Shown here: piece by piece, positions 46,325-55,325 of the stretch
Position numbering within the stretch: the first letter of the stretch is position 1
Layout of the letters: every line of letters starts with the position of its first letter
Assembly (NCBI GenBank): GCA_041488095.1
Contig: JBGPOP010000018.1
Location: 1 to 64,000 of the forward strand
Source of the DNA: DASYPQ01 sp041488095
Lineage (GTDB): Bacteria; Planctomycetota; UBA1135; GCA-002686595
Length of the DNA: 64,000 bases
Reading direction: 5' to 3'
Position numbers and translations under genes: made by a program
The notes under the pieces: generated by a model
What the model saw: only the letters and a program-made list of their open reading frames with translations
Databases searched by the model: none
What the model was told of the DNA's origin: nothing

Positions 46325-47811
46325 ATGAACCCGCATCATTCCGCTCTGCGTCTTGCTTCGCCCCTTCTCCTCATCCTAGCCGGGATCTTCGCCCTCCCCG
46401 CCTCCGGCCCGGTGCGCCACCAGCTTCCGCCCATTGGTCCCAAGCCGTATCCCGAGACGGTCTACGTGAATGCCGCTTTGACTCCGCCCGGAGACGGCAT
46501 GTCCTGGACGACCGCGTTCACGACCTCGACCCGGCAATCTCGGTTGCTGTGGCCGGTGCTGAGATCTGGGTCGCCCAGGGAACGTACAAGCCGACGAGCG
46601 TTACGACGGGCTTCTCGATCACAAAGAAACTCAAACTCTACGGTGGCTTCGCGGGCGGTGAAGCGTCGATTGCCGCCCGTCCTGGCTATTTCCTCCAGAC
46701 CATCCTCGAGGGCGACATCCCTGGAACCCCGGGCAACCTTACCGACAACGCCGAGCACGTCGTGACCGTCCTGCACGTAGCAGGTTCCTCAGGAAGCGCA
46801 GGCGTCGTAATCGACGGCTTCCACATCCGGAACGGCTATGCTTCGAGTCCGGGAAACTCGCTGGACTTGGACGGAGGGGGGATCTATTCCGAGTGCTCTG
46901 ATCTCGATCTCTCCAACTGCTTCATTCGCAGGAATTCCGCGCATGACGGGGGGGGACTCTACTTCACTGGGGGCTGCGGCCCTCAGGGACAATTCGTACC
47001 GGGCCTCAGCCGCCCCAACACCTTGCATATCAAGCTCTGCGAGTTCGGGAACGGGGACATCAACTTTTCCATCGACAAGAACACCGCCGACCATTATGGC
47101 GGAGCAATCTTCGGTCAGGTGTTGAACGGCGAGGTCGTGAACACTACGTTTCTGCAGGACATTGCGACCCAATATGGTGGCGGGGTTTTTCTTTGGAGGA
47201 TGGGGCTGCGGAACCGCCTCGACTTCACGAACTGCGTTTTCTGGCGGAACCACGCCAACGCGGCAGGCGGTGCAATGTATCTGGGTGAGACGGCGGCCCT
47301 TGAGGGAGCCAACGCGAAGCTCGTGAACTGCACGTTCGCGCAAAACTCCACGTCGTCCTGCATCGACGGTACAGCCCTGAATGTCAGTACGCACGCCATC
47401 GGCATGATCTACAACTCGATCTTCTGGCATAATTATGCCCCCGGCTTTCCGTTATGCGGCGGCAATTCACCCCCGATCGTAGGAAACCCAACGGTCGAAT
47501 ACTCGGACGTCCAGCTTGGTTGGACGGGTACGACTAATATCATCTCGGATCCTCTATTCGTCAGCTTCGACCCCCTCTTCAATCTCAGGCTGAGCGCCAA
47601 CTCGCTTTGCCTCGATCATGCCGATTACACCAGGCTCCCGTTAGATTCCTTGGACGTCGACGGAGACGGCAGCACCAGCGAGGTCATGCCGATCGACGAA
47701 GATGGCGCTGCTCGGCTCTATGATGATGGGCCCCCAGGAGGTCAGGGCAACCCTGCCTGTCCTCCTGGTCCGTGCATTCTCGACATGGGTGCATACGAGC
47801 GTCACCCCTGA
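46325..47811 (+). pseudogene. secreted right-handed beta-helix protein with a frameshift near 46519
   Basis: The first part (from the ATG at 46325) has a signal peptide, SALRLASPLLLILAGIFALP, then YVNAALTPPGDGMSWTTAF. At that point the frame changes: the following sequence HDLDPAISVAVAGAEIWVAQ, then GTYKPTS and 400 more residues, is in another frame. Related proteins read GxSWTTAFTDLDPAL continuously, so one base appears to be missing near 46519-46521. The second part has beta-helix rungs (NCFIRRNSAHDGGGLYF, NCVFWRNHANAAGGAMY, YNSIFWHN) and ends in CILDMGAYERH, a common end of this family. Either the gene is broken, or the base is a sequencing error. Confidence 0.75.
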
Positions 47812-47898
47812 GAGCGGGCAGACGGAACGGCAGGTGGTCCTGAACGCCCCATCGCGGGGCTCGGTGTGGCGAAGGCGCTCGGGACCACGGCTGTGGCG

Positions 47899-49158
47899 TT
47901 AAGTACGGCTCGCCCGCGCGCACCACACGTCGACGAGCAGGGCCAAGAGCAGGAGCTGCAGGCCCAGGAAGATCGAGTTGTGGGCGAGCTGCCAGGTCGC
48001 GAGCGCCCGGCCGAGCAGCGCCGGGGCGGTCCCTCCGATCAGCGCGACCGAGAGGGCCACGCAGGCCCAGCGCAGGCGCAGCCCCGCGCGGGACAAGCGC
48101 TCTCCCCGGTCCGCGAGCAGCACGGTGTAGGGAAGGATCAGCCAGACCAGGTGCGCCTTGTGCACGAGCGGGGCGAGGGTCAGCGCGACGACGATCGTGA
48201 GCGCAATCTCTTTCAGCTGCGCGCCGGCCCCATCGCGACTGCGTGAACGGATGATCGTCGCGATCAGGACCGCGACGTAGAGCGCCTGCGCGGCGTGGAC
48301 GATCCGTGCGACCGTTTCGGGATCGAGGTCGAGCACGTTCGCGTCCGGGCCCTCCTCTCCGCGCGAGGTCGCCGGGACCGCGGCGAGCAGCCGGTACGCC
48401 GCAGCGGTCAGGCTCTGGCCGGGCAGGTAGCGGCGCGCCTCGAGCAGCGCGTTCCCGCCGCGGAGGTAGGGTGCGGGCTGTGCACGCCACCAAGCCTCGA
48501 GGCCTCCCAGGTTGGCGCGCCATCCCAAGGCGAGGGACGGGACGATCAAGGCGCAAATGACGACGGATCCGAGGGCGGCCCAGGCGGTGCGAAGTCCTCG
48601 CCGGAGGATCATGGGCAGCACCAGGCACGCGGGCACGAGCTTCAGCGTGGCCGCGAGACCCACCCACGCGCCCGCTCGGACTTCGCGACGCTCGAGCCAC
48701 GCGGCGATCCCGAACAGCGCGATCGCGAAGACGAGGCTGTTCACCTGGCCGTTGCCGAGGTTCGAGTCGGCCAGGCGCAGGACGCAGGCGAGCGTCGCCC
48801 AGGCGAGCCAGGGGGGACGCGACAAGCCCTGGCTCTCCGCGAGAGCGCCGCACTTGCGAGCTCCCCACAAAAGAGCCGCGAGGGAGAGCGCCTGCCACAG
48901 TCCCGCCGCGAGCGGGTAGGGGAACGCTGCGATCGGCACCATCGCCACCGCGAAAGCGGGCAGGTAGATGAAGTCGGGCACCTGCGACGGGTCGGCTCCC
49001 TCGATCACGGCCCGCCCGGCGCGCCAGTAGATCGTGAAGTCCGAGCCCGCCGGCCTCATCGCCGAACGCCAGCCGCGAAAGGCGAAGAACCCGCACAGGA
49101 TGGCGAGCAGCAGCCATGCGCCCCTGTGCCACCGCGGACTTCGATCCTCGCCGTGCAC
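47899..49158 (-). CDS. GT87-family (DUF2029) membrane glycosyltransferase
   Basis: A 419-residue polytopic protein with about 10 helices. The features are those of the GT87 / DUF2029 polyprenol-phosphate mannosyl- or hexosyltransferase family: GSDFTIYWRAGRAVIEGADP with the catalytic Asp after the first helix, LGNGQVNSLVFAIALFG, LKLVPACLVLPMI and LAPLVHKAHLVWLILPY. The start is GTG at 49158, since no ATG precedes the first helix. It is divergent from a second GT87-like gene, with 87 bases between the starts. It likely elongates a glycolipid or polysaccharide in the envelope. Confidence 0.85.
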   Translation of the reverse strand: MHGEDRSPRWHRGAWLLLAILCGFFAFRGWRSAMRPAGSDFTIYWRAGRAVIEGADPSQVPDFIYLPAFAVAMVPIAAFPYPLAAGLWQALSLAALLWGARKCGALAESQGLSRPPWLAWATLACVLRLADSNLGNGQVNSLVFAIALFGIAAWLERREVRAGAWVGLAATLKLVPACLVLPMILRRGLRTAWAALGSVVICALIVPSLALGWRANLGGLEAWWRAQPAPYLRGGNALLEARRYLPGQSLTAAAYRLLAAVPATSRGEEGPDANVLDLDPETVARIVHAAQALYVAVLIATIIRSRSRDGAGAQLKEIALTIVVALTLAPLVHKAHLVWLILPYTVLLADRGERLSRAGLRLRWACVALSVALIGGTAPALLGRALATWQLAHNSIFLGLQLLLLALLVDVWCARASRT

Positions 49159-49245
49159 GACGTCGGAGCGTAGGGATCGGCCGCGGGCAAGGCCACCGCG
49201 CGGCCACGTGGTGGAAGGGTCGGGGCCCGCGTAGGCTGCCGCGGC

Positions 49246-50529
49246 TTGAGATTCCTCCTCCCGAGCGACGCGAGCGCGCTCCGGCGGCGCGACCGCGTTC
49301 TCGCGATCCTCTTCGCGGCAGCTCTCGCCCTGCTCGTGGCGCGCGCGGCGCGCAAGGACGGAGGCGTGCTCGTCCGCAACCAGGAGTTCGGCGGACGATT
49401 CCTCGCCGGCCAGGATCCCTATTTCGATCCGGCGCGGGGACACCGCATCCACGGGCCCTATCCGCCGTCCTTCGTCCTCGTCGCGGCGCCGCTCTCGTTC
49501 CTCACGGAGGAGGCCGCGCGTCTCGCGTGGGGAGCCGCACAAGCCGCGGCCCTCCTGGCCGTGTTCCTGGTCCTGCGACGGTGGGCGCGGCGTTGGTGGC
49601 CGGAAATTGCGCCGCACGCGCCGGTCCTGTTCGCGATCGCGCTCCTGCTCGCGAGCCGTTTCCTCCTGCGCGACACGGCGGGCGGGGGCGGAAACCTCCT
49701 CTTCATGACCCTGGCTCTCCTCGGTCTCGATCTGGCCCTGCGCGGCAGCCAGGTCGCGGCGGGTGCGCCGCTCGCGCTCTCGCTGGTCCTCAAGCCTAAT
49801 CTCGCGCCGCTGCTGCTCTTCTTCGCGGCCACGCGAAGATGGAAGGTGCTCGCGAGCGCCTCGGTCATGGCGACGGGGCTCTTCCTCCTTCCCGCGCTCT
49901 CCTTCGGCTGGGGACGCTACCTCGACCTCGCCGAGCGCTGGGCGGGCGACGTGTCCGCCTATTCGCGCCTCGAGGACCTCCACCGCGCGGACCTCGTCCC
50001 CGACGGCATGCCCGTCCCCCAGTCGGCGACGAACCAGAGCCTTCGCGAAGCCGTCCATCGTCTTCTCCGGCCGCCCGGCGACACCGGCGCCGCCGACGTC
50101 CACCTGGCCGAGGCGAGCGCGGGCGTCGCGAGCTGGGTCGCGCGCGGGATCGCGCTCGCTCTCGTGCTCTGGACCTGCCTCGCAGCGAGCCGGGCACCGC
50201 CCGGACGCGGAGCGGCGCTCGCCGCCTTGGCGTTCCTGCCCGTGTGCCTGCTCCTCTCTCCCATCACGTGGAAGGCGCACCACGCCGCGCTTTTGCCGCT
50301 CGACTTCGCCCTGGCCGGTTCGGCGCTCGCGAAGGGGAGATGGAGCCCCCTCGCGACCCTCCTGCTCGCCTACTGGGTCCTGTGCGATCTCGCCAGCGAA
50401 GAGATCGTCGGCGTGGCGCTCCGGGACCGCCTTCAGGCCCTCTCGGTCGTCACCTGGGCGGCGATCGCGCTCCTCGCGGCGGCGATCCGGCTCTCCTCGC
50501 GCGAAGATGCAGCTCCCCGACCTGCTTGA
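49246..50529 (+). CDS. GT87-like membrane glycosyltransferase
   Basis: A 427-residue polytopic protein. RNQEFGGRFLAGQDPYFDPA follows the first helix, as in GT87, then HGPYPPSFVLVAAPLSFL, GGGGNLLFMTLALLGLDLAL, LVLKPNLAPLLLFFAATR and SPITWKAHHAALLPLDFAL. These are the same landmarks as in the divergent neighbour (LKLVP, HKAH), so the two are distant paralogues. The start is TTG at 49246. It overlaps the methyltransferase gene by 23 bases. Confidence 0.75.
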   Translation: MRFLLPSDASALRRRDRVLAILFAAALALLVARAARKDGGVLVRNQEFGGRFLAGQDPYFDPARGHRIHGPYPPSFVLVAAPLSFLTEEAARLAWGAAQAAALLAVFLVLRRWARRWWPEIAPHAPVLFAIALLLASRFLLRDTAGGGGNLLFMTLALLGLDLALRGSQVAAGAPLALSLVLKPNLAPLLLFFAATRRWKVLASASVMATGLFLLPALSFGWGRYLDLAERWAGDVSAYSRLEDLHRADLVPDGMPVPQSATNQSLREAVHRLLRPPGDTGAADVHLAEASAGVASWVARGIALALVLWTCLAASRAPPGRGAALAALAFLPVCLLLSPITWKAHHAALLPLDFALAGSALAKGRWSPLATLLLAYWVLCDLASEEIVGVALRDRLQALSVVTWAAIALLAAAIRLSSREDAAPRPA

Positions 50530-51517
50530 CCGCGCGCTCGAAGGGCGCGCCGACCTGGCCCGGCGTCTCGAGGAGGAGGGGACGGACTGTTGGCGCATCT
50601 TCCACGGCGCCGCGGAGGGCCGCGAGGGGCTGACGATCGATCGCTACGGGCCGCTCGTGCTCGCGCAGACCTTCCGCGAGCCGCTCTCCGAAGCCGAGGC
50701 CTCGGCTCTCGAGGCGCACCTGCGGCGGGCCCTGTCGTTCGAGCTCCTCTTCGCCTACAACCACCGCGCGAAGCGACCGGACGAGTCCTTCGAGCGCTGG
50801 CACCGCCCCTCGGAAGCCGCCCTCGGCGACCACTCGGCCTCGGAGATGGGCGTGCGCTTCCTCGTCCGCGCGCGTCACCGCGGGCAGGATCCCTGGCTGT
50901 TCCTGGACCTGCGCGCGGGCCGGCGGGCGCTGCGCGACCTGTGCGAAGGCCGCTCCGTGCTCAACCTCTTCGCCTACACGTGCACCGCCGGCGTCTCCGC
51001 GGCGGCGGCGCGGGCGAGCGAGGTCTGGAACGTCGACTTCTCGCGTTCGGCGCTCGAGGTCGGGCGCAGGAACGCGGAGGCGAATGCGATCCCCGTGGAG
51101 CGCCTGCGCTTCGTCCAGGAGGACTGCCTGCCCGTGCTGCGCCAGCTCGCCGGGCTCCCGGTCAAGGGGCGCGGCGGGCGGCGGCCTCATCTGCGGATCG
51201 AGCCGCGAAGCTTCGACGTCGTCTTCCTCGATCCACCGGCCTGGTCGGCCGGGCCTTTCGGCGCAGTGGATGTCGAGCGGGACTATCCCGCGCTCTTCAA
51301 GCCCGCGCTGCTCGCGACGGCGCCCGGGGGTATCGTCGTCGCGACGAACCACGCAGCCAGCGTAGGGATGGGGGCCTGGGTCGAGATCCTGCGACGGGGA
51401 GCCGTGAAGGCCGGGCGGCCGCTCGACGAGGTCGTGACGATCGGTCCCGAGGCGGACTTCCCCTCGCGCGACGGGTGCCCTCCCCTGAAGATCGCGGTCT
51501 GCCGGACGCGACCTTAG
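50507..51517 (+). CDS. RlmI/RlmK-like SAM-dependent methyltransferase
   Basis: A 336-residue class I methyltransferase of the COG1092 group. The N-terminal part has EGLTIDRYGPLVLAQTFREP, typical of rRNA methyltransferases of this group, but no PUA domain is evident. The SAM-binding segment is VLNLFAYTCTAGVSAAAARA, followed by VDFSRSALEVGRRNAEAN and the catalytic-loop VVFLDPPAWS. RlmI carries a catalytic Cys in a later SCSH segment; here the equivalent strand reads VATNHAAS, so the RlmI 5-methylcytosine role is doubtful. It overlaps the upstream glycosyltransferase gene by 23 bases. Confidence 0.75.
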   Translation: MQLPDLLDRALEGRADLARRLEEEGTDCWRIFHGAAEGREGLTIDRYGPLVLAQTFREPLSEAEASALEAHLRRALSFELLFAYNHRAKRPDESFERWHRPSEAALGDHSASEMGVRFLVRARHRGQDPWLFLDLRAGRRALRDLCEGRSVLNLFAYTCTAGVSAAAARASEVWNVDFSRSALEVGRRNAEANAIPVERLRFVQEDCLPVLRQLAGLPVKGRGGRRPHLRIEPRSFDVVFLDPPAWSAGPFGAVDVERDYPALFKPALLATAPGGIVVATNHAASVGMGAWVEILRRGAVKAGRPLDEVVTIGPEADFPSRDGCPPLKIAVCRTRP

Positions 51518-51528
51518 GATCCCGCCGG

Positions 51529-53409
51529 ATGACGACGCCCCGATCCTCGCGCTTCCTCGCCGTCGTCCTGGCCTGGCTGCTGAACTCGTGTCTTGGAGCG
51601 GCGATCGGGATCGCGTGGCTCTCGGGATTGCCCGTCTGGACGTCGGTGCGCTCGGACCTCTTCGTGACTGCCGCGCTCGTCTCGAACACGGCGATGCTCG
51701 CCTGCGTGCCGGGTCTCGTGCTCCTGTTCCTCGCGCTCGTCCTGCGCAGTGCGCGTGCTCTCGGGATCGTCCAGGCCTCCGTGTGGACCCTCTTCCAGGT
51801 GCTCCTCTACGCCGACACCCGGATCTGGCGACTCTTCCGCTACCACTTCAACGGCATGGTGTGGAACGTGATCACGACGCCCGGCTCGGAAGACGCGGTC
51901 GACCTGGGGCGAGGGACCTGGACGTTCGTCGCCGCGCTCGGCATCGTTCTCTTCGCCGCATCGTGGCTGGCCTGGAGCCGATGGCTCCTGCCGTCCGGGG
52001 ACTTCGACGCGCCTCCGCGACGGCGCCTGGCGTGGGGAGGCTCCCTCGCGCTCTTCGCGCTGGTCCTCTTCGAGAAGGGCCTCTACGCCTGGTCCGACCT
52101 GGCGCGCGACCGGACCGTCACCGCAGTCGCGCGCGTCTTCCCGCTCTACCAGCGCCTGACGCTGGAGCGTCTGGCGGAGAGCGTCTTCCACCTGAAGCTC
52201 GAGGAACGCACCCGGGTCGATCTCAGCGGGGCGAGCCGGCTCCTGCGCTATCCGATCGAGAAGCCGCGGGTGGATCCGAAGGGGCCGCGCCCGAACATCC
52301 TCGTCGTCGTGATCGACTCGCTTCGTGCGGACATGCTCGCGGAGGAGACCATGCCCCGCATGACGGCCTTCGCCGCGCGAGCGCGGCGCTTCGAGAACCA
52401 CCTCTCGGGAGGGAACGCCACGCGCTTCGGCATCTTCTCGCTCCTGTACGGGATCCACGGGACCTACTGGATGCCCGTGCTCGAGGAGCACGCGCCGCCG
52501 GCGCTCCTCTCCGCGCTGGAGGAGCAGGACTACGATCTGCGCGTGCTGTCGACCGCCGCATTGAGCTTTCCCGAGTTCCGCTCGACGGCCTTCGTGGCGA
52601 TGGAGGACCGTGTCGAGGACCATTTCCCGTTCGAGGAGAAGGAGCGGCGGGATGCGCACATCCCGGTGCGCTTCGACGAGTGGCTCGGCCAGCGCGAGGC
52701 CGCGGGGAAGAAAAATCCGTTCTTCTGCTTCGCGTTGATCGACGCGCCGCACGGGACCTACGCGTGGCCGAAGGAGGAGACGGTCTTCCGCCCGTGCGTC
52801 GAGCGGGTGGACTTCCTGAAGATCGCCGGCTCGCCGTCGCGCGACGACATCCAGGCGGTCTTCAACAGCTACCGGAACGCCGTGCACTTCGCCGACGGAG
52901 TCGCGGGGAGGATGGTCGACGTCCTCGAGCGCCGCGGGCTGCTCGGGAACACGGTCGTCGTGGTCACCGGCGACCACGGCGAGGAGTTCTTCGAGCACGG
53001 CTACTTCGGCCACACGAGCAATTTCGCGCCCGAGCAGACGCACGTCGCGTTCGTGATGAGCGGGCCCGGCGTTCCGATCGGCGTCGAGGAGAGGCCGACC
53101 TGCCACGTCGACCTCGCGCCGACGCTGCTCGAGATGCTCGGCGCCGAACCAGCCGGGCGGGCGATGTGGTCGCAGGGCGAGAACCTCCTCGATCCGCCGG
53201 CGCAGCGGAACCGCGTGATCGGCGGATGGGAGGAGGTGGCGCTGTGGGTGCCGGGCGGGATCCTGCTCATCCCGCTCGAAGGGCACGGCGGGCTCGTCGA
53301 GGGGTACGACTACGCGTGGACGCGGCCCGTGGACGAGAAGGGCCTGATCGCGGGCTCGGGCGCCGCGATCGCGCGCCTGGCGCAGGAATGCCGCCGGTTC
53401 CTGCGATGA
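51529..53409 (+). CDS. YejM/PbgA-like membrane protein with sulfatase-fold periplasmic domain
   Basis: A 626-residue inner-membrane protein. About five helices in residues 1-190 are followed by a periplasmic sulfatase-fold domain: NILVVVIDSLRADML near residue 256, GGNATRFGIFSLLYG near 293 with a Thr at the nucleophile site, and VVVVTGDHGEEFFEHG with metal-binding residues. This layout and the NATRFGIFSLLYG phrase match YejM/PbgA, which in E. coli senses lipopolysaccharide and controls LpxC turnover. Whether this copy senses or transfers is unknown. It starts 11 bases after the methyltransferase gene. Confidence 0.85.
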   Translation: MTTPRSSRFLAVVLAWLLNSCLGAAIGIAWLSGLPVWTSVRSDLFVTAALVSNTAMLACVPGLVLLFLALVLRSARALGIVQASVWTLFQVLLYADTRIWRLFRYHFNGMVWNVITTPGSEDAVDLGRGTWTFVAALGIVLFAASWLAWSRWLLPSGDFDAPPRRRLAWGGSLALFALVLFEKGLYAWSDLARDRTVTAVARVFPLYQRLTLERLAESVFHLKLEERTRVDLSGASRLLRYPIEKPRVDPKGPRPNILVVVIDSLRADMLAEETMPRMTAFAARARRFENHLSGGNATRFGIFSLLYGIHGTYWMPVLEEHAPPALLSALEEQDYDLRVLSTAALSFPEFRSTAFVAMEDRVEDHFPFEEKERRDAHIPVRFDEWLGQREAAGKKNPFFCFALIDAPHGTYAWPKEETVFRPCVERVDFLKIAGSPSRDDIQAVFNSYRNAVHFADGVAGRMVDVLERRGLLGNTVVVVTGDHGEEFFEHGYFGHTSNFAPEQTHVAFVMSGPGVPIGVEERPTCHVDLAPTLLEMLGAEPAGRAMWSQGENLLDPPAQRNRVIGGWEEVALWVPGGILLIPLEGHGGLVEGYDYAWTRPVDEKGLIAGSGAAIARLAQECRRFLR

Positions 53410-53511
53410 AACGGCGAGCCGGCCGGGCGCATGGCGCCCGCACAGTCCCGGCCTATGCTGGGATGGAAGGCCCGTACCGTGACGCTGCGTCGGCGACGAT
53501 CTCCCGTCCAA

Positions 53512-54378
53512 ATGGCTTCCAAAGCGCTGCGCGAGCTGCGCCGCGGCGTGTCGATCGCCCGGAACGGGGGCGCCCGTGCAGGCTGGACCTTTCTTCGCGA
53601 GGAGGTCGTGCGCAACACGCTCCTGCGCTTCGAGGGGCCCGTCGCTCCCGGACGCGCTCGCGTGGAGTGCAACGTCTGCGGCTGGCGCGGGCGGCGGTTC
53701 ATGACGCACTGCGGTGCGGGCTACGTGAACTTCGACGCGTTCTGTCCCGCGTGCATGTCGTATCCGCGGCACCGCGGGTTTGCCTACCTGCTCGAGCACC
53801 ACCTGTCCGGGAAGTTCGCGGACCTCGGATCGGGGAGAGGCCGACGGCTCCTCTTCGCCCCCGAGCCCGGCATGCACATGCTGCTCTCCGGGCGCGTCTC
53901 CGGCCTGGAGGGCGTCGACCACCGCCGGATCAACGAGCTCGTCCTCCACATCGAGGACATCCAGCACCTCGGCTTCACCGACGGCTCCGTCGACTTCTTC
54001 TCCTGCTTCCACGTCGTCGAGCACGTGCCCGACGACCGAGCGGCGCTGCGCGAGCTCGCGCGCGTGCTTCACGCCCGCGGACGCGGGATCTTCAACGTGC
54101 CCATGACCTTCGGCCGTCGCGAGAGCATCGCCTTCGGCCGCCCGAACCCGCTGGCGAACGACCACTGGTTCGACTACGGCGAGGACTTCGTCGAGCGCCT
54201 GGTCGAAGCGGGCTTCTCGGGCACCGGCTATCGCCTGAGACAGGTGATGCCGGGCGAGCTGTACGAGCGCTTGCGGCTGCAGGACGAGATGATCTTCTGG
54301 CTCGCGCATCCGGCTCCGGGCGAAGCGGCCTGCATCCGCGATCACGAGGGGTGCGCGCTGTGCGCGGCGGGGCCGTGA
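53512..54378 (+). CDS. zinc-ribbon SAM methyltransferase (methyltransf_11 type)
   Basis: A protein of 288 residues. An N-terminal zinc ribbon, VECNVCGWRGRRF and later FCPACMSYPRHRG, precedes a class I methyltransferase domain: FADLGSGRGRRLLFAPE as the first strand, GLEGVDHRRINELVLH, LGFTDGSVDFFSCFHVVEHV, and ELARVLHARGRGIFNVPM. The CxxC-x(n)-CPxCxSxxRHR arrangement is common in glycan-modifying methyltransferases. The start is uncertain: 53431, 53455 and 53512 are all in-frame ATGs; I prefer 53512 because earlier codons have lower G/C at third positions. The next gene starts inside its stop (GTGA). Confidence 0.7.
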   Translation: MASKALRELRRGVSIARNGGARAGWTFLREEVVRNTLLRFEGPVAPGRARVECNVCGWRGRRFMTHCGAGYVNFDAFCPACMSYPRHRGFAYLLEHHLSGKFADLGSGRGRRLLFAPEPGMHMLLSGRVSGLEGVDHRRINELVLHIEDIQHLGFTDGSVDFFSCFHVVEHVPDDRAALRELARVLHARGRGIFNVPMTFGRRESIAFGRPNPLANDHWFDYGEDFVERLVEAGFSGTGYRLRQVMPGELYERLRLQDEMIFWLAHPAPGEAACIRDHEGCALCAAGP

Positions 54379-54962
54379 GCTCGCTCCGCGGTCCGTCCGG
54401 CGCGCGCGCCCTGCCCTGGGTCCTGATCGCCTTCCGCCTGGCCGCGAGCCCGGTCCTGGTGGCGGACGCCGCCGACGGCAACGCCAGCGCCCTGTTCCTG
54501 CCCCTGTTCCTGGCCGCGTTCCTCTCGGACGTGCTCGACGGGATCCTGGCTCGCCGCCTGGGCGTGCAGACGGCCGTGCTGCGCTCCGCCGACATCGCGC
54601 TGTACGGGTCCGTCGCGGCGAGCGCGTGGCTCGTGAAGCGGGCGACGGTCGAGCCCTTCGTCGCGCCGATCCTCGTCGTGATCGGATTGCAGATCCTGTC
54701 GTGGCTCATCGACCTCGCGAAGTTCCGCCGCCTCTCGAGCTACCACGCCTGGTCCGCGAAGGCGTGGGGCATCGCGCAGGCTGTCGCCGTCGTCGCGCTC
54801 TTCGGGTTCGACCGCGCGGGCGCGTGGCTTTGGGGCGCCATCGCTCTCGGCGCCTTGAACAACCTCGAGTGCATGGCGATCACGCTGATCCTGCCCGAGT
54901 GGACTCACGACGTCCCGAGCTTCGCGCACGCGCTGGCACTGCGCGACCGCGGCTTGAACTGA
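54375..54962 (+). CDS. CDP-alcohol phosphatidyltransferase-family membrane protein, divergent active site
   Basis: A 195-residue polytopic protein. The family signature is D-x2-D-G-x2-A-R-x8-G-x3-D-x3-D. Here SDVLDGILARRLGVQT keeps the first half, but the second half reads AVLRSADIALYGS, without the usual G-x3-D-x3-D Asp pair. The helices LPWVLIAFRLAASPVL, APILVVIGLQILSWLIDLA and NNLECMAITLILPEW fit the fold. It may make a phospholipid head group with altered chemistry or be inactive. The GTG start overlaps the methyltransferase stop. Confidence 0.7.
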   Translation: MSSLRGPSGARALPWVLIAFRLAASPVLVADAADGNASALFLPLFLAAFLSDVLDGILARRLGVQTAVLRSADIALYGSVAASAWLVKRATVEPFVAPILVVIGLQILSWLIDLAKFRRLSSYHAWSAKAWGIAQAVAVVALFGFDRAGAWLWGAIALGALNNLECMAITLILPEWTHDVPSFAHALALRDRGLN

Positions 54963-54969
54963 GACCGCG

Positions 54970-55248
54970 TCAGATCGCGATCCGCGCCATCACACCCTGT
55001 AGATCCGCGATGACCTTGTCGAGATGGGCCTTCTCGTCCCCGTTCAGGTTGCCGAGCGTCTTCTCGCGCAGCATGTCGAGGTCTTCCAGCAGCATGCGCG
55101 CGTTCCCGGCGTGAATCTCCTTCTTCTTGGTGAGCGGGTTCTCGAGGATCCCCATCGAGATCATGGCCTGGATCGAGAGCCGCGACACCAGCAGGTGGAA
55201 GTTCCCACCTGGCAGGGGCAGGTCGCTGGCCTTGCGCGCCTTCTCCAT
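54970..55248 (-). CDS. DUF1844 family protein
   Basis: A 92-residue protein with the DUF1844 signature NFHLLVSRLSIQAMISMGIL near residues 16-35, then NARMLLEDLDMLREKTLGNL and a terminal helix. The family is widespread and of unknown function. It begins at the ATG at 55248, 57 bases after the pyrG stop, and is separated from it by a 29-base tandem repeat that supplies the GGGAGG ribosome site. Confidence 0.85.
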   Translation of the reverse strand: MEKARKASDLPLPGGNFHLLVSRLSIQAMISMGILENPLTKKKEIHAGNARMLLEDLDMLREKTLGNLNGDEKAHLDKVIADLQGVMARIAI

Positions 55249-55250
55249 CA

Positions 55251-55325
55251 CGCGTGCTCGACCTCCCGTTCCGATCTCACGCGTGCTCGACCTCTCGCCC
55301 CGATCTCATGCGTGCTCGACCTCTC
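55251..55325. repeat. 29-bp tandem repeat at the pyrG 3' end
   Basis: Two full copies (55251-55279, 55280-55308) and a partial third (309-325), each carrying GCGTGCTCGACCTC and CCGATCTCA with few changes. On the minus strand each copy reads GAGGTCGAGCACGC then TGA, so the last residues and stop codon of pyrG are repeated, with GAGAGG or GGGAGG ribosome-like sites before them. The last copy leads directly to the DUF1844 ATG. Confidence 0.85.

Noticed and set aside
46298..46765. An intact 155-residue protein from the first frame of the beta-helix gene
   Set aside because: After residue 70 the sequence turns into Ser/Arg-rich shadow, while the family sequence continues in the other frame.
51514..54345. 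A 943-codon minus-strand frame over the YejM-like gene
   Set aside because: Arg/Gln/Val-rich antisense frame; the plus strand carries the recognisable motifs.
55251..55325. Possible CRISPR array
   Set aside because: Repeats are tandem with no spacers and lie at the end of pyrG.
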